A stretch of 64,000 nt of DNA, taken from the NCBI GenBank assembly GCA_025769875.1, contig JAGFNK010000012.1:236224-300223 (forward strand). The letters run 5' to 3'. The DNA comes from Russula earlei. Taxonomy: Eukaryota > Basidiomycota > Agaricomycetes > Russulales > Russulaceae. Made by a program: the position numbers and the translations under genes. This document shows positions 12,997-24,167 of this stretch, piece after piece (within the stretch, counting starts at the first letter, position 1; each line of letters opens with the position of its first letter). The notes under the pieces were generated by a model. That model did no database searches. It had not been told where the DNA came from and saw nothing but the letters and a program-made list of their open reading frames with translations.

Positions 12997-14169
12997 GGAG
13001 AGGACAGACTCGGAAACGCGTCGAGGGAAGATGTTTCGTCGGATCCTCGTGCCAGACACGGGAAAAGGCTCAGCGAGGCTGTAGAGGATTGAGATATGAG
13101 GAAATGAAGTCAGAAATTAGATAAAACACGTGAGGTCGCGTGTGGTTGAAGTAAGGCACGCGTTGGACGCTGACTAGCGCTGACTTGCCGTCGTCGTTGT
13201 CGTCGTCTTCGTCGTCCGCAAGGGCAAGTCGCTTAGTCAGCACAAGATGCGGCAAGGCCAATGCGTGTGTGGGTGAAATAAAAGCATGGAGGACAAAAGG
13301 TTTCTTACCTTTTGTTCCTCCTGCTGACTCGGTCGAATCCTCACCTATAAATACGTTGGCTTGTGGATCGTAAACAACTGTACCCTCAAACCTCCTTCCG
13401 TCCAAATGGATTTCTTTGCCTCCATTGATGATCTGTCCATATCAAGCAGATTCGAGGCACGTGACGCTGCCACACCCGCTGCGGGCAGCGACGCTCCCCA
13501 CGACACACAACACGAGTCAGGTCCAACGGGTCCTGGGTTCCAGTGTGTTATCGCATGATAATGGTGTCGAGATGTGCGTGTCCCCAGCTACATTACTACA
13601 GCACAGATCAGTCAATAATCAAGTTGTGCATAGACGGGCACGACGTTCGTGCGGGCCGCGCTATCTCCCTCCTCCCCTATCCTCTTCACTCACTTGAGGT
13701 CATTCGTTTCACATCATACCGCGGCGTGCAGGCTTCACGCTCGGCAAATAACGACTAGGATGTACTATATATAAATACATAGCCTTCATAGTGCACGGTG
13801 CTAGCCTAATCATACCCAGCACGGAAGCGATTTAGCCGCCGTGCCGTCACGCCGTCCTCGGGCGCCCGCTTCAAGGACTTGTTCTTTGTTGTTCTCACCT
13901 CACATTGCCGTACAATACTCTATCGAGTGAATTGATCGGCTGATGCATCGGCCCTTGACCGGCTTGACCGCTTGATGAGCCTTTCCCCTGGTTGCCTCTC
14001 CATATGATCGATGACCCGACCCGACCGCCCCTGGATTAACCCTCGTTTGTGATGAACCGTAGTGAATGACAATGCCCGTCGCCCTCCGCTGAGCGCTCAT
14101 CCTCACAGCTTTTTTCTTCCACTTCCTTCACTTGTCTTTCCAGCCCCTAGCTTGCTACCTGTCCCTCTC
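12997..14169. other. Divergent intergenic region NUP192 / GH79
   Basis: This separates the minus-strand nucleoporin from the plus-strand GH79 gene and should hold both promoters. A TATA-like run TATATATAAATA lies near 13765-13776, about 400 bases before the GH79 start. A minus-strand frame at 13070-13405 (FEGTVVYDPQANVFIGED followed by an Asp-rich run) could be a 5' exon of NUP192 or of another gene. I could not join it in frame. Confidence 0.35.
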
Positions 14170-16474
14170 ATGCATTTTCTTCCAGTCCTTTCTCTACTTG
14201 CGGCGACCATTGGGCTCACCACTGCCCAGTACACCGTGTACCAGCCGCATCAGCAGGTTATTTTCGGCAATGTCAACTCAACCCAGAGTCTGACCGGAAC
14301 GGCCGCAGCTGCCCTCTATACTGGTGCAGCTGCCTACGATCCCACAGTCCTTCAAGCTCCACCTCCCCCCGTTCCCCCAGTCCCTACTAACCAATTCATC
14401 CAGCTGTATAGCGGAGGAATGAACGGCTTATCCGCGCCAGTAAAAGGCAATTTTGCTGGATTTTCCATCGAAATGTCTGTAGCGGCGCACGTCTGTATGT
14501 ATTCCCTCCTTCTTCACGCCTCCCCCCCGCCGATTTTGGTTTGTTCTTGGAGTGGGAAAGAATAGCTCGTTGTTACAAGTTTCCTTCCTCAACCTGATGG
14601 CGAATATAAAAGATCGTGTCGGTTCGGTCCAGGTCCGCATTGGAGGGAACACTCAGGAGACTGCTCAACTCGTTCCATACCTTCCCAATGGCACGATCAT
14701 ATCGAAGGGAGTAGCAAATAATCCCATTGGCACGCCGCCACTGGTGTTCACGCCAGATCTTCTCTACCTCATGAACAACATATCTTCGCTTACTAACACC
14801 CGCTGGTACCTTGGTTTGTATCAGCACCTCTTCGTTTTTTTTGCGCATCCCAATAAGATTTTCAGGTGTTCCATTCTTTAATACCACCCCTTTTGATGAT
14901 ACCATCATCGTGCAAGGCCAACAGATCCTCGGTAGCAATCTTCTCGCCTTCCAGGCAGGGAATGAGCCAGATCTTTACGCAAAACCTCCCCGCACTAACA
15001 GACCCTTGGTGAGTTATCATTTGAAGCTGTAGGCTTAGTTGTCTAATGGTGCACCTCAGGGCTATGGTCCGCTCAATTACATGAGTGACATTGGCATGCT
15101 TGTCAACCAAATCAATCAGAACAACTGGATTACTCAGAAGAACAACCTCCTTGTTATTCCCAGTATCTCTGCTACAGTATGGACTCCCGAGGACGTGTGG
15201 AATACTGGAATCGTCGGATCGGTCTCCAACAGTCTGTATGCTCTCGCTGTCGAGCGGTGCGCCAAATTCTGCTCGTTCCCGTTGCACAACGTTCTAACCG
15301 TGTCTCAGGTACCCGAATGATAACTGCGGTGCGCGGTTGGGATTGGGCGTCACTATCAACCCGCAAGATATATTTGCCAGTTATCTTACTCACAATGCCT
15401 CCGTCAACCTCGTCGCACCCTATGTCAATAGCAGCCAATTCGCGATGGCCAACAACAAGCCCTTCCTGATGTTCGAGACGAACACGGCTTCTTGTTCTGG
15501 CTTTCCCGGTCTCAGTGATTCATTCGGGGCTGCGCTATGGGCTCTTGACTGGTCCTTCATGATGGCATATCAAAATTTCACCGCCGCCCTTTTCCACGTG
15601 GGCGGACAGGGCGCGTATTATAATCCTTTCACCCCACCTCCCACCAATCAATCGACGTTCCGTCAATGGACTGTCGGTCCGATTTATTATTCCACACTTG
15701 CCATGGCTGAAGCCCTCGGCCCAAGCAATGCATCGCGGGTACTTGACCTCACCCAGAACTTGCTCACACCTATTTACGTCGTCTACGAAAATGGCACGCC
15801 CACGAAGCTCGCACTCTTCAACTTTGTCACAGACCCCTCAGGCGCGAATGACTATACAGTTACGTTTGCCGTTGGCGGTGGCACAACAGGTCAGCCCGGA
15901 GCAACGCCTTCATCGGTGCAAGTCAAGTATGTCGCTTTCACCGCCTATAGGCTACATATTTTTAAGTTGTCCTCCTCCAGGTACCTCACTGCTTCGTCGG
16001 TCTCCTCCACAGGCAACTTTTCATGGGCTGGCCAGGTGCGCAGTCTAGAATATATTCTATTTTTAACTGACACTCCTGCAGACATTTGGGAACAATTTTG
16101 AATCAGATGGTCGTCTTCAGGGTACCTCTAATATCCAGACGGTGAATTGTAATACGCAAGCCAATACGTGCTCGATCAAAGTTTCCGCTCCATCCTTTGC
16201 GCTTGTCTTCCTCACGACGGCTTCATTACAAGACGTGTCGACCTCGACCCTCACTTTTCCTACAACCGTGACGACGGCCCGTAACACAGTCTACATAAAT
16301 CCCTCTGTGCTTGCCAACTCTAACGGCGATTACGGCTTCCAGAACAAGAAGGGAACGACTTCCATAGGATCATCGTCCGATGCACGCTCGCTGAGGCAGG
16401 CCCTATCTGGTTCAATCGCTCTCATATCTATTGTCGCGATCGTATTCACGTTTCTCAATCGTCTACCATCATGA
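14170..16474 (+). CDS. Glycoside hydrolase family 79 protein, secreted, probably GPI-anchored
   Basis: The protein resembles the basidiomycete GH79 (beta-glucuronidase/heparanase-like) group: NFAGFSIEMSVA, QVRIGGNTQETAQLV, FQAGNEPDLYAK (the NEP acid/base motif), FLMFETNTASC (the second catalytic Glu region) and FHVGGQGAYYNPFTPPPTNQ. The start at 14170 gives a clean signal peptide (MHFLPVLSLLAATIGLTTAQ). Seven exons were traced: 14170-14494, 14553-14813, 14866-15008, 15060-15256, 15309-15926, 15981-16035 and 16082-16474, all with GT-AG introns of 46-58 nt and all in frame. The C-terminus ends in a hydrophobic stretch (SGSIALISIVAIVFTFL) after a Ser-rich spacer, the layout of a GPI-attachment signal. 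Expected role: hydrolysis of glucuronic-acid-containing glycans at the cell surface. The exact substrate cannot be read from sequence. Confidence 0.93.
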
Positions 16475-16814
16475 GAGCGCTTGGTGACGTAGTTTCCCAC
16501 ATTCGTCGTCTTTACCTGGCGATTACGAGTTTTGTACTATGATGCGTCTACAGTAGTAATACAGTCACTCTAGAACACTTCTGTCGTCGAGGCTGCGTAA
16601 CCGACCCGTACTAAGTAGACATCAACCCAGCAGGGTCCCGTCGGCGTTTCCACGCAGGTGCACGGTGGATGGTGGCAAAAAAGAGACATCTTGAGAAGAT
16701 TGTGATAGCGGACGTGGGAATCCGATGGACTCCTTGGAGATGCGTTTCGACTTACGTTTCTGCTTGCGGTTCATGCACCATGGTTTATACTTCTCCATTG
16801 GCTGTGGCTTGGTT
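16475..16814. other. Tail-to-tail intergenic region
   Basis: This is the 3' flank of the GH79 gene, converging on the minus-strand hypothetical gene. A minus-strand frame (16622-16918) continues RKQKRKSKRISKESIGFPRP and could be a last exon of the neighbour. The frame change would need an intron with weak ends. Confidence 0.35.
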
Positions 16815-18245
16815 TCATCGTTGCCAAGGATACATCGAAACAACGAGCGTTCTCGCCGCCTTAAAAGTGGCACTGGTTTTGGAGCTATGGGGCAGGTCGG
16901 GCTTTGAGCATTGGTCACTTAGTGCCGATGAGTCCAGACTGAGAACTTCCCAAGACAAGCTGGTATCAGCCAAAGAGCCCTCCAGGTCATTGCACGGAGA
17001 AAGAGAATCTCCCATCTCTTTCCTGGCAGCGATGCCCTCCCAAAGAGGCAGAGATGGAGACGGAGAGCCAAGATCGCAGCCATCAATAATTATGGACGGC
17101 TGATCGATTTCCATCCGTCCCCGGTAGGTCGTAGGGGGTGGGGCAAGCAAATCCTCGGATAGTGATGATGGTGGTTGCAGAGCTTCCGTGGGTAGAGACC
17201 CCCCTTCGGATGTTACGACAATGCAAGGGATTGGAACCCCAAGAAATGTCTGATCTTCTCTGTATACATCCATCTCAAGGATACGCAATGAAAACCCAGA
17301 CGAATCGAGAAAAGCGTGCAAATTTGGCGGCAGAGGCGAGGGAGGCGGTGCGTCGGTCATGTAGAGGATATCATCACTGTCAAGGCTCTTCATCGTCTTT
17401 AGTTCATCAGCAACTGCCAACAGTTCAGCGAGGGGACCACAGGAAAGATTAAGAGCTTCCAACGGAGACGTTGACCAAAGAGGAGGGCGAGAATGAGTAG
17501 ATTTGATGCTCGGGGAGGCATGTAGACAACGCGGTGCAAGAGCAGGAGAATTATCCAGCAAAGGGTCCACCTTGTTGAGTTCCATCACCAAAGCTTGCAG
17601 TTCTAGTACCGAGTCGAGCTCTGTTTTCATCGGCGATTGAAGAGGAGTCGTCTGAGCTCGGCTTGACTCGGAGGTGGGGTCCGGCGATGAAAAAGGCGTG
17701 CTCGACATGGCTTGCACGGAGGCTTCGTCAACTGGCGGCGGTGGCCGACGACGAGGACGTGGTGGACCTCGATGCGAAGTCAAAGGCAGTGAGGGAACAA
17801 GTGGACCATCTGAGCCGGAACCTAGATTGTGAACCTCCTCAACCCTTCTGAAAAAAGAGGAAGGCGAGAACGAGACACTATCGGTGTCATGCAGAACAAG
17901 GCGAGTCAAAGATGCGACGCGGTCGCGCCCGATATAACTATCTGAACGGGGGACATCTCCCTGGTCCTTAGTAAGGCCCGCTCTAGAAAGGGAGGTCGGA
18001 TCATGTCGTGATGCTCGCTTGGATTGTCGCCACAAACGTGCCATAGTTCGCTGGATGAATGCTCTGGCGGCTGACCCCCATACCCGAGTACTCGTGCTGG
18101 GCGTCTGCGTGCAGGGGTCTACGAGGGCAGGAATGTCTTCTCCTCTGAGATAGCTGTATGTGTATGATTCGCTACGTGTACACCTGAGTGTGCCGGAGGA
18201 AGATTGGGTATGGCGGTTACCATCCGATGGGCCCGCCAGAAACAT
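16815..18245 (-). CDS. Hypothetical Ser/Pro-rich disordered protein
   Basis: This is a single long frame of about 476 codons from the first Met (MFLAGPSDGNRHTQSSSG) to a TGA at 16815. Composition is dominated by Ser, Pro, Leu and Arg, with a basic N-terminal third (RRRPPPPVDEASVQAMSS) and short acidic patches, which suggests intrinsic disorder. No catalytic motif, signal peptide or membrane segment is visible. One Leu-rich stretch (LELQALVMELNKVDPLLD) may be helical. It is transcribed away from the small secreted gene to its right, sharing about 200 bases of upstream DNA. The 3' end could extend to 16622 through a small intron. I do not recognise the family. Codon bias looks normal for this locus. 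Confidence 0.55.
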   Translation of the reverse strand: MFLAGPSDGNRHTQSSSGTLRCTRSESYTYSYLRGEDIPALVDPCTQTPSTSTRVWGSAARAFIQRTMARLWRQSKRASRHDPTSLSRAGLTKDQGDVPRSDSYIGRDRVASLTRLVLHDTDSVSFSPSSFFRRVEEVHNLGSGSDGPLVPSLPLTSHRGPPRPRRRPPPPVDEASVQAMSSTPFSSPDPTSESSRAQTTPLQSPMKTELDSVLELQALVMELNKVDPLLDNSPALAPRCLHASPSIKSTHSRPPLWSTSPLEALNLSCGPLAELLAVADELKTMKSLDSDDILYMTDAPPPSPLPPNLHAFLDSSGFSLRILEMDVYREDQTFLGVPIPCIVVTSEGGSLPTEALQPPSSLSEDLLAPPPTTYRGRMEIDQPSIIIDGCDLGSPSPSLPLWEGIAARKEMGDSLSPCNDLEGSLADTSLSWEVLSLDSSALSDQCSKPDLPHSSKTSATFKAARTLVVSMYPWQR

Positions 18246-18454
18246 ATCGCGTGGTGATGTACAGAAGTGATCGCCAGCTGCGATCGCTGTGAGTATTGGA
18301 GGCGGGCTCGATCTGGAAGATATTCAAAGTTGCACTGCCAATGGGTGTATTTTCTGCGCGGATCAGCGCCACGGATGATCAAATCATGTGATTGTGCAGC
18401 TCGTTGCAACTTCACGTGATCGTGAGACAAAAGAGGGGGTCACCGATCATTCAA

Positions 18455-19289
18455 AAATGCATTGCCTTGGTCGTCGCCTTGGTCGCTCTCTTGACTTTCA
18501 CTACCTCCGCGAGGTTTGCCTGGTGCATCATTCCCCACTCCTTTTCTCCCTAGAGTCGAATGCGTCCCGTCAATCTCTTCGTTTTCTCTGTCTTGCTTGC
18601 TGGTCAAGGCATGGTCGATTAATGTGCGCTTGAATGACGACCTGTTCTGACGTGAATTGTCCCAAGTAGCCCTGGCCCTAAACATTGCCATCGGTGGCCC
18701 AGTGGGCATTGTTACGGCTGACAAGTTCTTGACGGTGCAGGATACTAATCTTACGAGCCAGGTGCGGCATACTAAAACATTTGACATATGTCATGCTGAG
18801 AAACTACTAGTGTCAAACTGCTTGTAACCCGGCAAACGCTGCTATCCAGGTAGGTTGACCGAAGTCTTGACCAATATCTTGTGGCATTGACGCGATTTTT
18901 GGAGGCCTGTAATGGAGATGACGCCTGTCTGTGCCGCAATGACACCGTCACGGCTGTTACGGCCTGCCAGCAATGCTACTTCACGACCGTTATCAAAGAA
19001 AATCGCCAAATGCCCGACCCCCGAGCAGGATCTACCCCTGCTCTTGCCGGTTGGTTGATATTCAACGTCCTTCTGGATACTAGCGCTGACTTGTCTTGTA
19101 GCTTATGTTGCGGCCTGCCAAGCTTCTCCCGCGAATGTCACCGTCCCGGCTACCGAGGTTACGCTTACACTCCCCCCCGATTGGGATGGACCTACTGGGG
19201 AGCACTTGAATCTTGGAGAGACAATTGTTTACGTTGTGACTGGGGCAATCATTGGTATTGGGTCCATTGGAATCCTTTGTACAATGTAG
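18455..19289 (+). CDS. Small cysteine-rich secreted protein with C-terminal hydrophobic tail
   Basis: Exons spell CQTACNPANAAIQ, then ACNGDDACLCRNDTVTAVTAC, CQQCYFTTVI, PDPRAGSTPALA, then after a 60-nt intron AYVAACQASPANVTVPATEV and LPPDWDGPTGEHLNLGE. This pattern of paired cysteines followed by N-glycosylation sites matches a family of basidiomycete extracellular proteins of unknown function. The stop is at 19287-19289, after a hydrophobic tail (IVYVVTGAIIGIGSIGIL) that may be a GPI signal or membrane anchor. The 5' end is unresolved. A classic signal-peptide core (CIALVVALVALLTFTTSA) follows 18455 but lies one frame away from the only nearby ATG and does not splice in phase to the next exon (LALNIAIGGPVGIVTADKF). 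The given start is therefore approximate. Confidence 0.7.
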
Positions 19290-19849
19290 GAGATGGGAAA
19301 ACTTTTGTTGTCACCGTTGCTATGGAAGGGTTGATTGGATTTTGCTGTCCTTTGTGGGACAATGTGTGGAGGACATGCAATTGCAACTACCAGGATCATC
19401 TGAGACCACCGAGGGGGGGCATCCAGACATGTTTCTGCGACTGCGACTGGTTCAAACATATGCCTTGATTGCAGTCCAATCATTGAGCGAGCAATCTTTG
19501 TGACGTAAGTGATGCGACGGTCAACGTCGTTCAGAAAGCCGCTTTCCTTCCATCATATCCATCATCAGCAATAGTGCATTCTCCTCCTTCCAGATAGCAC
19601 CCATCCTGGCCACGCAATTCTGGGCTGATGTTCGCTTCGTCTTTCGCAACTCTGGCCAGTCCTTTAAAAATCCCCCACTCTTCAAGGCCGTGCGCAGTTG
19701 CCGGTTCCGGCCAAAGGCAGATGGCCTTCAATGCGTGATGTTCCAGAGGACGTATTCGTCATGTAGGTTTTCCAACCTCGTCACACTGTTCGAGTTCTAG
19801 AGTAAAACATGAGAACCTTTCTCACCGTCGAGCATCCGACCTAACAATA
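19290..19849. other. Intergenic region upstream of the helicase
   Basis: This contains the 3' flank of the small secreted gene and the 5' flank of the helicase. No further coding frame with family resemblance was seen. Confidence 0.4.
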
Positions 19850-22800
19850 ATGACGAACAATTCAGATGATCGCTCTTGGGAAGATGAGGCATTCCAGGAC
19901 GTGATGCTATCACGGCCTCAGCGACAACTTATTCCTCTGCCATTGAAAGAAGGCGACATCTCCGTTCATGTTGAATCTCTTAGAGCAGCGTCACCACTCT
20001 GGTCAACTGTCCCTGGCCGTTCCCTCCCGCGGTTCGACTGGCGACACAGGGCTCCATCGCGTCTACCTTCTCAGGGTAACACGCATAGAGCACTGTATGG
20101 CGCAAAGGCCTACGTCAAGCGCTTGATGCCTCCACACCTCGAGATTCAGCCGGGGGAGCGTTTCCATCATGAAGTGAGGGCATATGAAGATAGGTATGTT
20201 CTTTCTATCATATCTGAGATCGCTCTGGAGCCCTTCCATGTTAGGTTTCTACCCTTGCTCGAGCTCGAGCGAGCCGAAGAGGAGAAGGAAATGCGCGAAA
20301 GACTGGCAAAGTGGCCCGTCAAGAGGTTGTGCGATAACGGTTACTGCATCACCGGGATGTCGGCGTTCTGGTTAGACACGAAGTCCGGCAACATCGCAGC
20401 TTTTGGCCTTGGCCCTGGGGTCGCCCTTCCGGATAACAAGTTTGAGTGAGTGCTTGGCGATGACATGATGGTACGTTTAATGAATGCACAGTTCAGGGGT
20501 GGTGCCTCTGTTCTCGTCACACGTGTGGACCCTCTCCGAGAAAAACCCACACACGGGCGAGTACTTTCGCGCACATCCACCCAGTTACGAGTGTCATTTC
20601 AAAAACTATTTGACCTCGAGAGTCAACTGTGGAGGTATGCAACATGTTACCCCACACTGAATTATTTCTTACAATCCCCAAGGTTAGACCTTGGGCAGTC
20701 GAACATCGCCTATGAGCGTATGTGCCATGCCATTACGCAATTGCATCAAGATCCGCAAGCTCTCGAGGAGGACAATTCGAACCCTGAGAGTGAACTTGTC
20801 CTTCTTGGGACGCATATTCGCGACGTTATCCTCCGCTCATTTTCTCCGAAAGGCGACTTTTATGAACCCAAGCCATTCCAGGCTGCGGATGACGCGTCAT
20901 ATGCCGCACATGATATGTTGGATCACCCAGTGGAGACCGGGGCTGAGCATGGGGGCATATTCAAAGACGATATGCGGATCCAGAGTTGGGCAAGGAGGTT
21001 TTCACGCATCAACCCAGTTCGCGTAGAAGGAGATCCCGAACTGCATTGGGCTGAATGCATCACAAATACGGGCGATTGCCATGATGGTCGGGCAACGAAT
21101 TACTCTCATTCACGGTGTAAGGGCCGATCTTCATGTATTTCTGCTCTTCTGATCGAGTCACCATCACTCCACAGCCCCCCGGAACGGGAAAGAGTAAAAC
21201 AATTATTGAGGCGGTCCTGCTACTGAAGGTGGGTTTTACGCTGAAAGTGTCGTATATCTGTTTGAATTAAATGTGACATTCCAGGTCGTTTTCCAAGTCC
21301 CTGCGCCCATACTCGTTTGCACGTACACAAATATGGCACTTGACCATATCGTAGAAGGTTTCGTTCGGCGGGGCCTAAAACCATTGCGTGTAGGTCTCGA
21401 TGCAAAGGTCCAGCCAGCGGTCAAGGGCTTTGTGTTGGAGGCTTACCTCGACAGACACCCTCGACGGGGCGATCTGGAGCGTCTCGTCCGTGAAGAAACG
21501 AGGTTGCAGGAGAAAGCACGGGTGCTAGAGCGAGACATTGAGGAAGCCAAAGCCCGAGGTCAACCGATTCGCGTAGGCACCTTGCAGACCATCATGGCAA
21601 ATGTCAACCGTCAGTTGTCGGCCGTCAATGTGAGGCTCTTCAAGTTACGCCAAGAAATGATTACGAACGTCCTGAAGCAGGCCGATGTGGTTGGTTCACA
21701 CGTTGATCTCTGATCTTATTTTTGTTGACGGCTTTGTTGTTTTTAGATCTGCACGACGTGCATCGGCGCAGCATCATCAGAACTAAAGAACACCGATTTC
21801 CCAGTTGTGTTCCTCGATGAGGCATCCATGGCCACCGAACCTGCATCGCTGATCCCGTTGATGAAAGGCGTAAGTGACGGCGTCCTCGATCGCGCATGGC
21901 CCGTTGACGAATATATTGCCTGGTTGACATAGTCGCAGCATGTGGTTTTGATTGGCGATCACAAGCAGCTACCACCTGTGATAAGAAGTCGCGATGCCCT
22001 GATCCGGGGTTTGAATATTAGCCTGTTCGAGCGCCTCACAGAGGAAGGCGGTAGGTCTCAAATGTGTGTACCCGTGATTTCCGTGTTAACGCGGCACCTG
22101 CCAGCTGTACCCTCAATCATGCTTGACATGCAATATCGGATGCACCCCGAAATCTCGCGATTCCCTTCCTCGGAGTTCTACGCGCGGTCATTGAAAGACG
22201 GCACGGTCGACTCGGGGGGAAATGTTTTTGCCTGGCTTGAGCCGCCTGTGTCTGAGCACCTTGTGATCAATACACTGACGGGGGACAGACCGTCGGTCGT
22301 GTTCTTGGATCATGATGGCCTTGAGGCAACAAAAGATCGCAGCAGAATCAATGTGACTGACGCAGCTATAGTGTGCGCCGTCCTTGCAGATTTGCTCCGT
22401 CAGAATGAGGTGGGGATATCGTGCTCTGGGTGCCGAAGTGGATTTCTAAAGCATCGTTTCTCAGGACCTCCGTGGGGAAGATATTGGGGTCATTTCCCCA
22501 TATGTAGCGCAGATTTCGCTTCTGAACTATTTGCTTAACGTCGACCCCGATTACCGAGACCGGTTTGATAAAGTGCTCGGTTCAAACCGCATCAAAGAGC
22601 TCGCTCGGATCGAAGCCAAGACTGTGAACGGGTTCGAAGGCAGACAGAAGGAGGTGATCTTGTTTTCTACGGTGAGGAACAATGCTGCTGGAGCCCTTGG
22701 CTTTCTCGCCGACCGCCGCCGGCTCAATGTGGGACTGACGAGAGCGAGGAGAGGGCTGTTCGTGATTGGCGGGCTGGCCACCTTGCGCGCTGGTTCTTCG

Positions 22801-22938
22801 GCTCGGGGTGCGGTTGCATGGAAGCATTACGCGGACTTCCTGGCTGGAGCACGGCTCGTGCGACCGCTGAAGGGTGATGTGCTCAGACATGTCTTGGCCG
22901 GGACTGGCTCAGGGTCGTGGAGCAGGATGCCGCCTTGA
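19850..22938 (+). CDS. UPF1-like superfamily 1 helicase / P-loop NTPase
   Basis: This is an SF1 (UPF1/SEN1/IGHMBP2-like) nucleic-acid helicase. Motif I is assembled across an intron as HG-PPGTGKS. Motif Ia region VCTYTNMALDHIVEGF; motif II VVFLDEASMATEP (DEAS form of Walker B); motif III VLIGDHKQLPPV; motif IV region LDMQYRMHPEISRFPS; motif V KTVNGFEGRQKEVILFSTVR; motif VI GLTRARRGLFVIG. The reading frame is carried across about eight short introns, for example 20453-20506 (GA/GTGAGT ... TTCAG/GGGTGG) and the intron splitting NE/DLRGEDIGVISPY. All motifs are intact, so the gene appears functional. The N-terminal 350 residues are not recognisable. Likely an RNA or RNA/DNA helicase of the nucleus or cytoplasm; the substrate is unknown. 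It is not the UPF1 orthologue as far as I can see, since no CH zinc domain is visible. Confidence 0.88.
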
Positions 22939-24167
22939 CGGTATGAGCGCGAGAGGGTGTTGGGACGTCGGATCCGCTTTGGGAGTCTGGGCACGGAATC
23001 TGTTGGGATACCCTATAGAGTAGCGTCGTTGTATAATACAAACCCTTAATTGCGTATCTCATGTGTCGTAATTTTTTTCCGGGCGGTCGTCATCTATCGA
23101 GTGGGTTAACCAACAAAGAAGTTTTGATGCCAAATCACTCGTAGCCCTGACAACTTGAAAATAAAAAATGGTGAGAAAATGAAGTGAATGAGACAGGGCC
23201 ATGATTCATATATCACGGGATTATTCCGCGGATGTGGGTTGCCTCCGTGGGTGGGTTCGAGGATGGACCTTTCTGTCCTGGAGTCCCAAGTGTGGGATGT
23301 TCATCGCGGTCGGGGGGGGGGGGGGTCGATCGTCGGCCAGCGAGGATGCGTTTCGGAAGCCCAGACGGAGCGGACAACCGTTCGCCGCGGAAGAATTTTG
23401 CGGCCATGCGGCAATGCATCGAGCGCCTCGGGCGGCCAACGGCGCCGAATAAATTTTGCATCAGAGGGTACAGTTACGCCAAACGGCGAGAGGTCACGAG
23501 GGGACGACCTAGTAACCGGATCGGGCGATATTGGATCTCGGACATGGATCTTCGACAGGGTTCATCCTTCTTTCTTCGACTCAAGTTGTGCAGGTGTCAA
23601 GCTGGCTGGCCACTTTGGGAATTCTGCTGCCCTTGGCGGACACGGAGTCGAGGCCAGTCTCGAAACCAACGCTTTCTCTTTGCTTTTTCGTCGCGCTCTC
23701 TCTGAGGGTGCTGGCCCCAGTTGAGCGCCATGTATCCCCGTTGGTTGGATTTCCATCATCATCAGACATTTGGCGGGTACGCGCGTAACGTATTTGGGGA
23801 TCAATGACGAAACGCTGGGGTGGACCCGAGTTCGGACTTGACGACAGAGGAGAAGAAAGGAAGAAGGTGAGGCTTCGCGTATCGAGTATCGACGTTTCGG
23901 ATTTCGCCCTCCAGCTGTCAGCGCTGTACGGTACGGTGGAGACAGGGTCAGCCGTCAGCGTCGGTGTGCTGTCAAGCCAGGCTTTCGCTCTCGCCGCTCC
24001 CTCGTCCAACGACGATCGCTCTCCTTCCCAACCCACTTTCTCTCTTCACTCGTTTAATTTCCCCTTTCGACCCTCTTATCTCCCGCCGAGGTGACCAGCC
24101 CCCAACCTAAAGAACCCTCCCTCGTTTCACCTTTCTACCTACATCGCTTCCCCCGCTCCGTCCCAAC
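22939..24167. other. Long intergenic region with G-run and promoter-like DNA
   Basis: This is 1.2 kb between two plus-strand genes. Several overlapping open frames exist on both strands (23188-23724 plus, 23581-24036 minus), but none shows family resemblance and they overlap each other. They look like by-products of GC-rich DNA. A run of about a dozen G occurs near 23315. The pyrimidine-rich last 150 bases resemble a fungal promoter/5' UTR for the zinc-finger gene. Confidence 0.4.

Noticed and set aside
13070..13405. Separate gene upstream of NUP192
   Set aside because: A single frame with an Asp-rich run and no family resemblance; it contains likely splice sites and is more plausibly untranslated or intronic sequence.
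19850..22938. True UPF1 orthologue
   Set aside because: The helicase core is UPF1-like, but no cysteine/histidine-rich zinc domain is visible before it; called only as an SF1 helicase.
23188..24036. Genes on either strand between helicase and zinc-finger gene
   Set aside because: Overlapping frames on both strands in GC-rich DNA, no motifs, no consistent splice structure.
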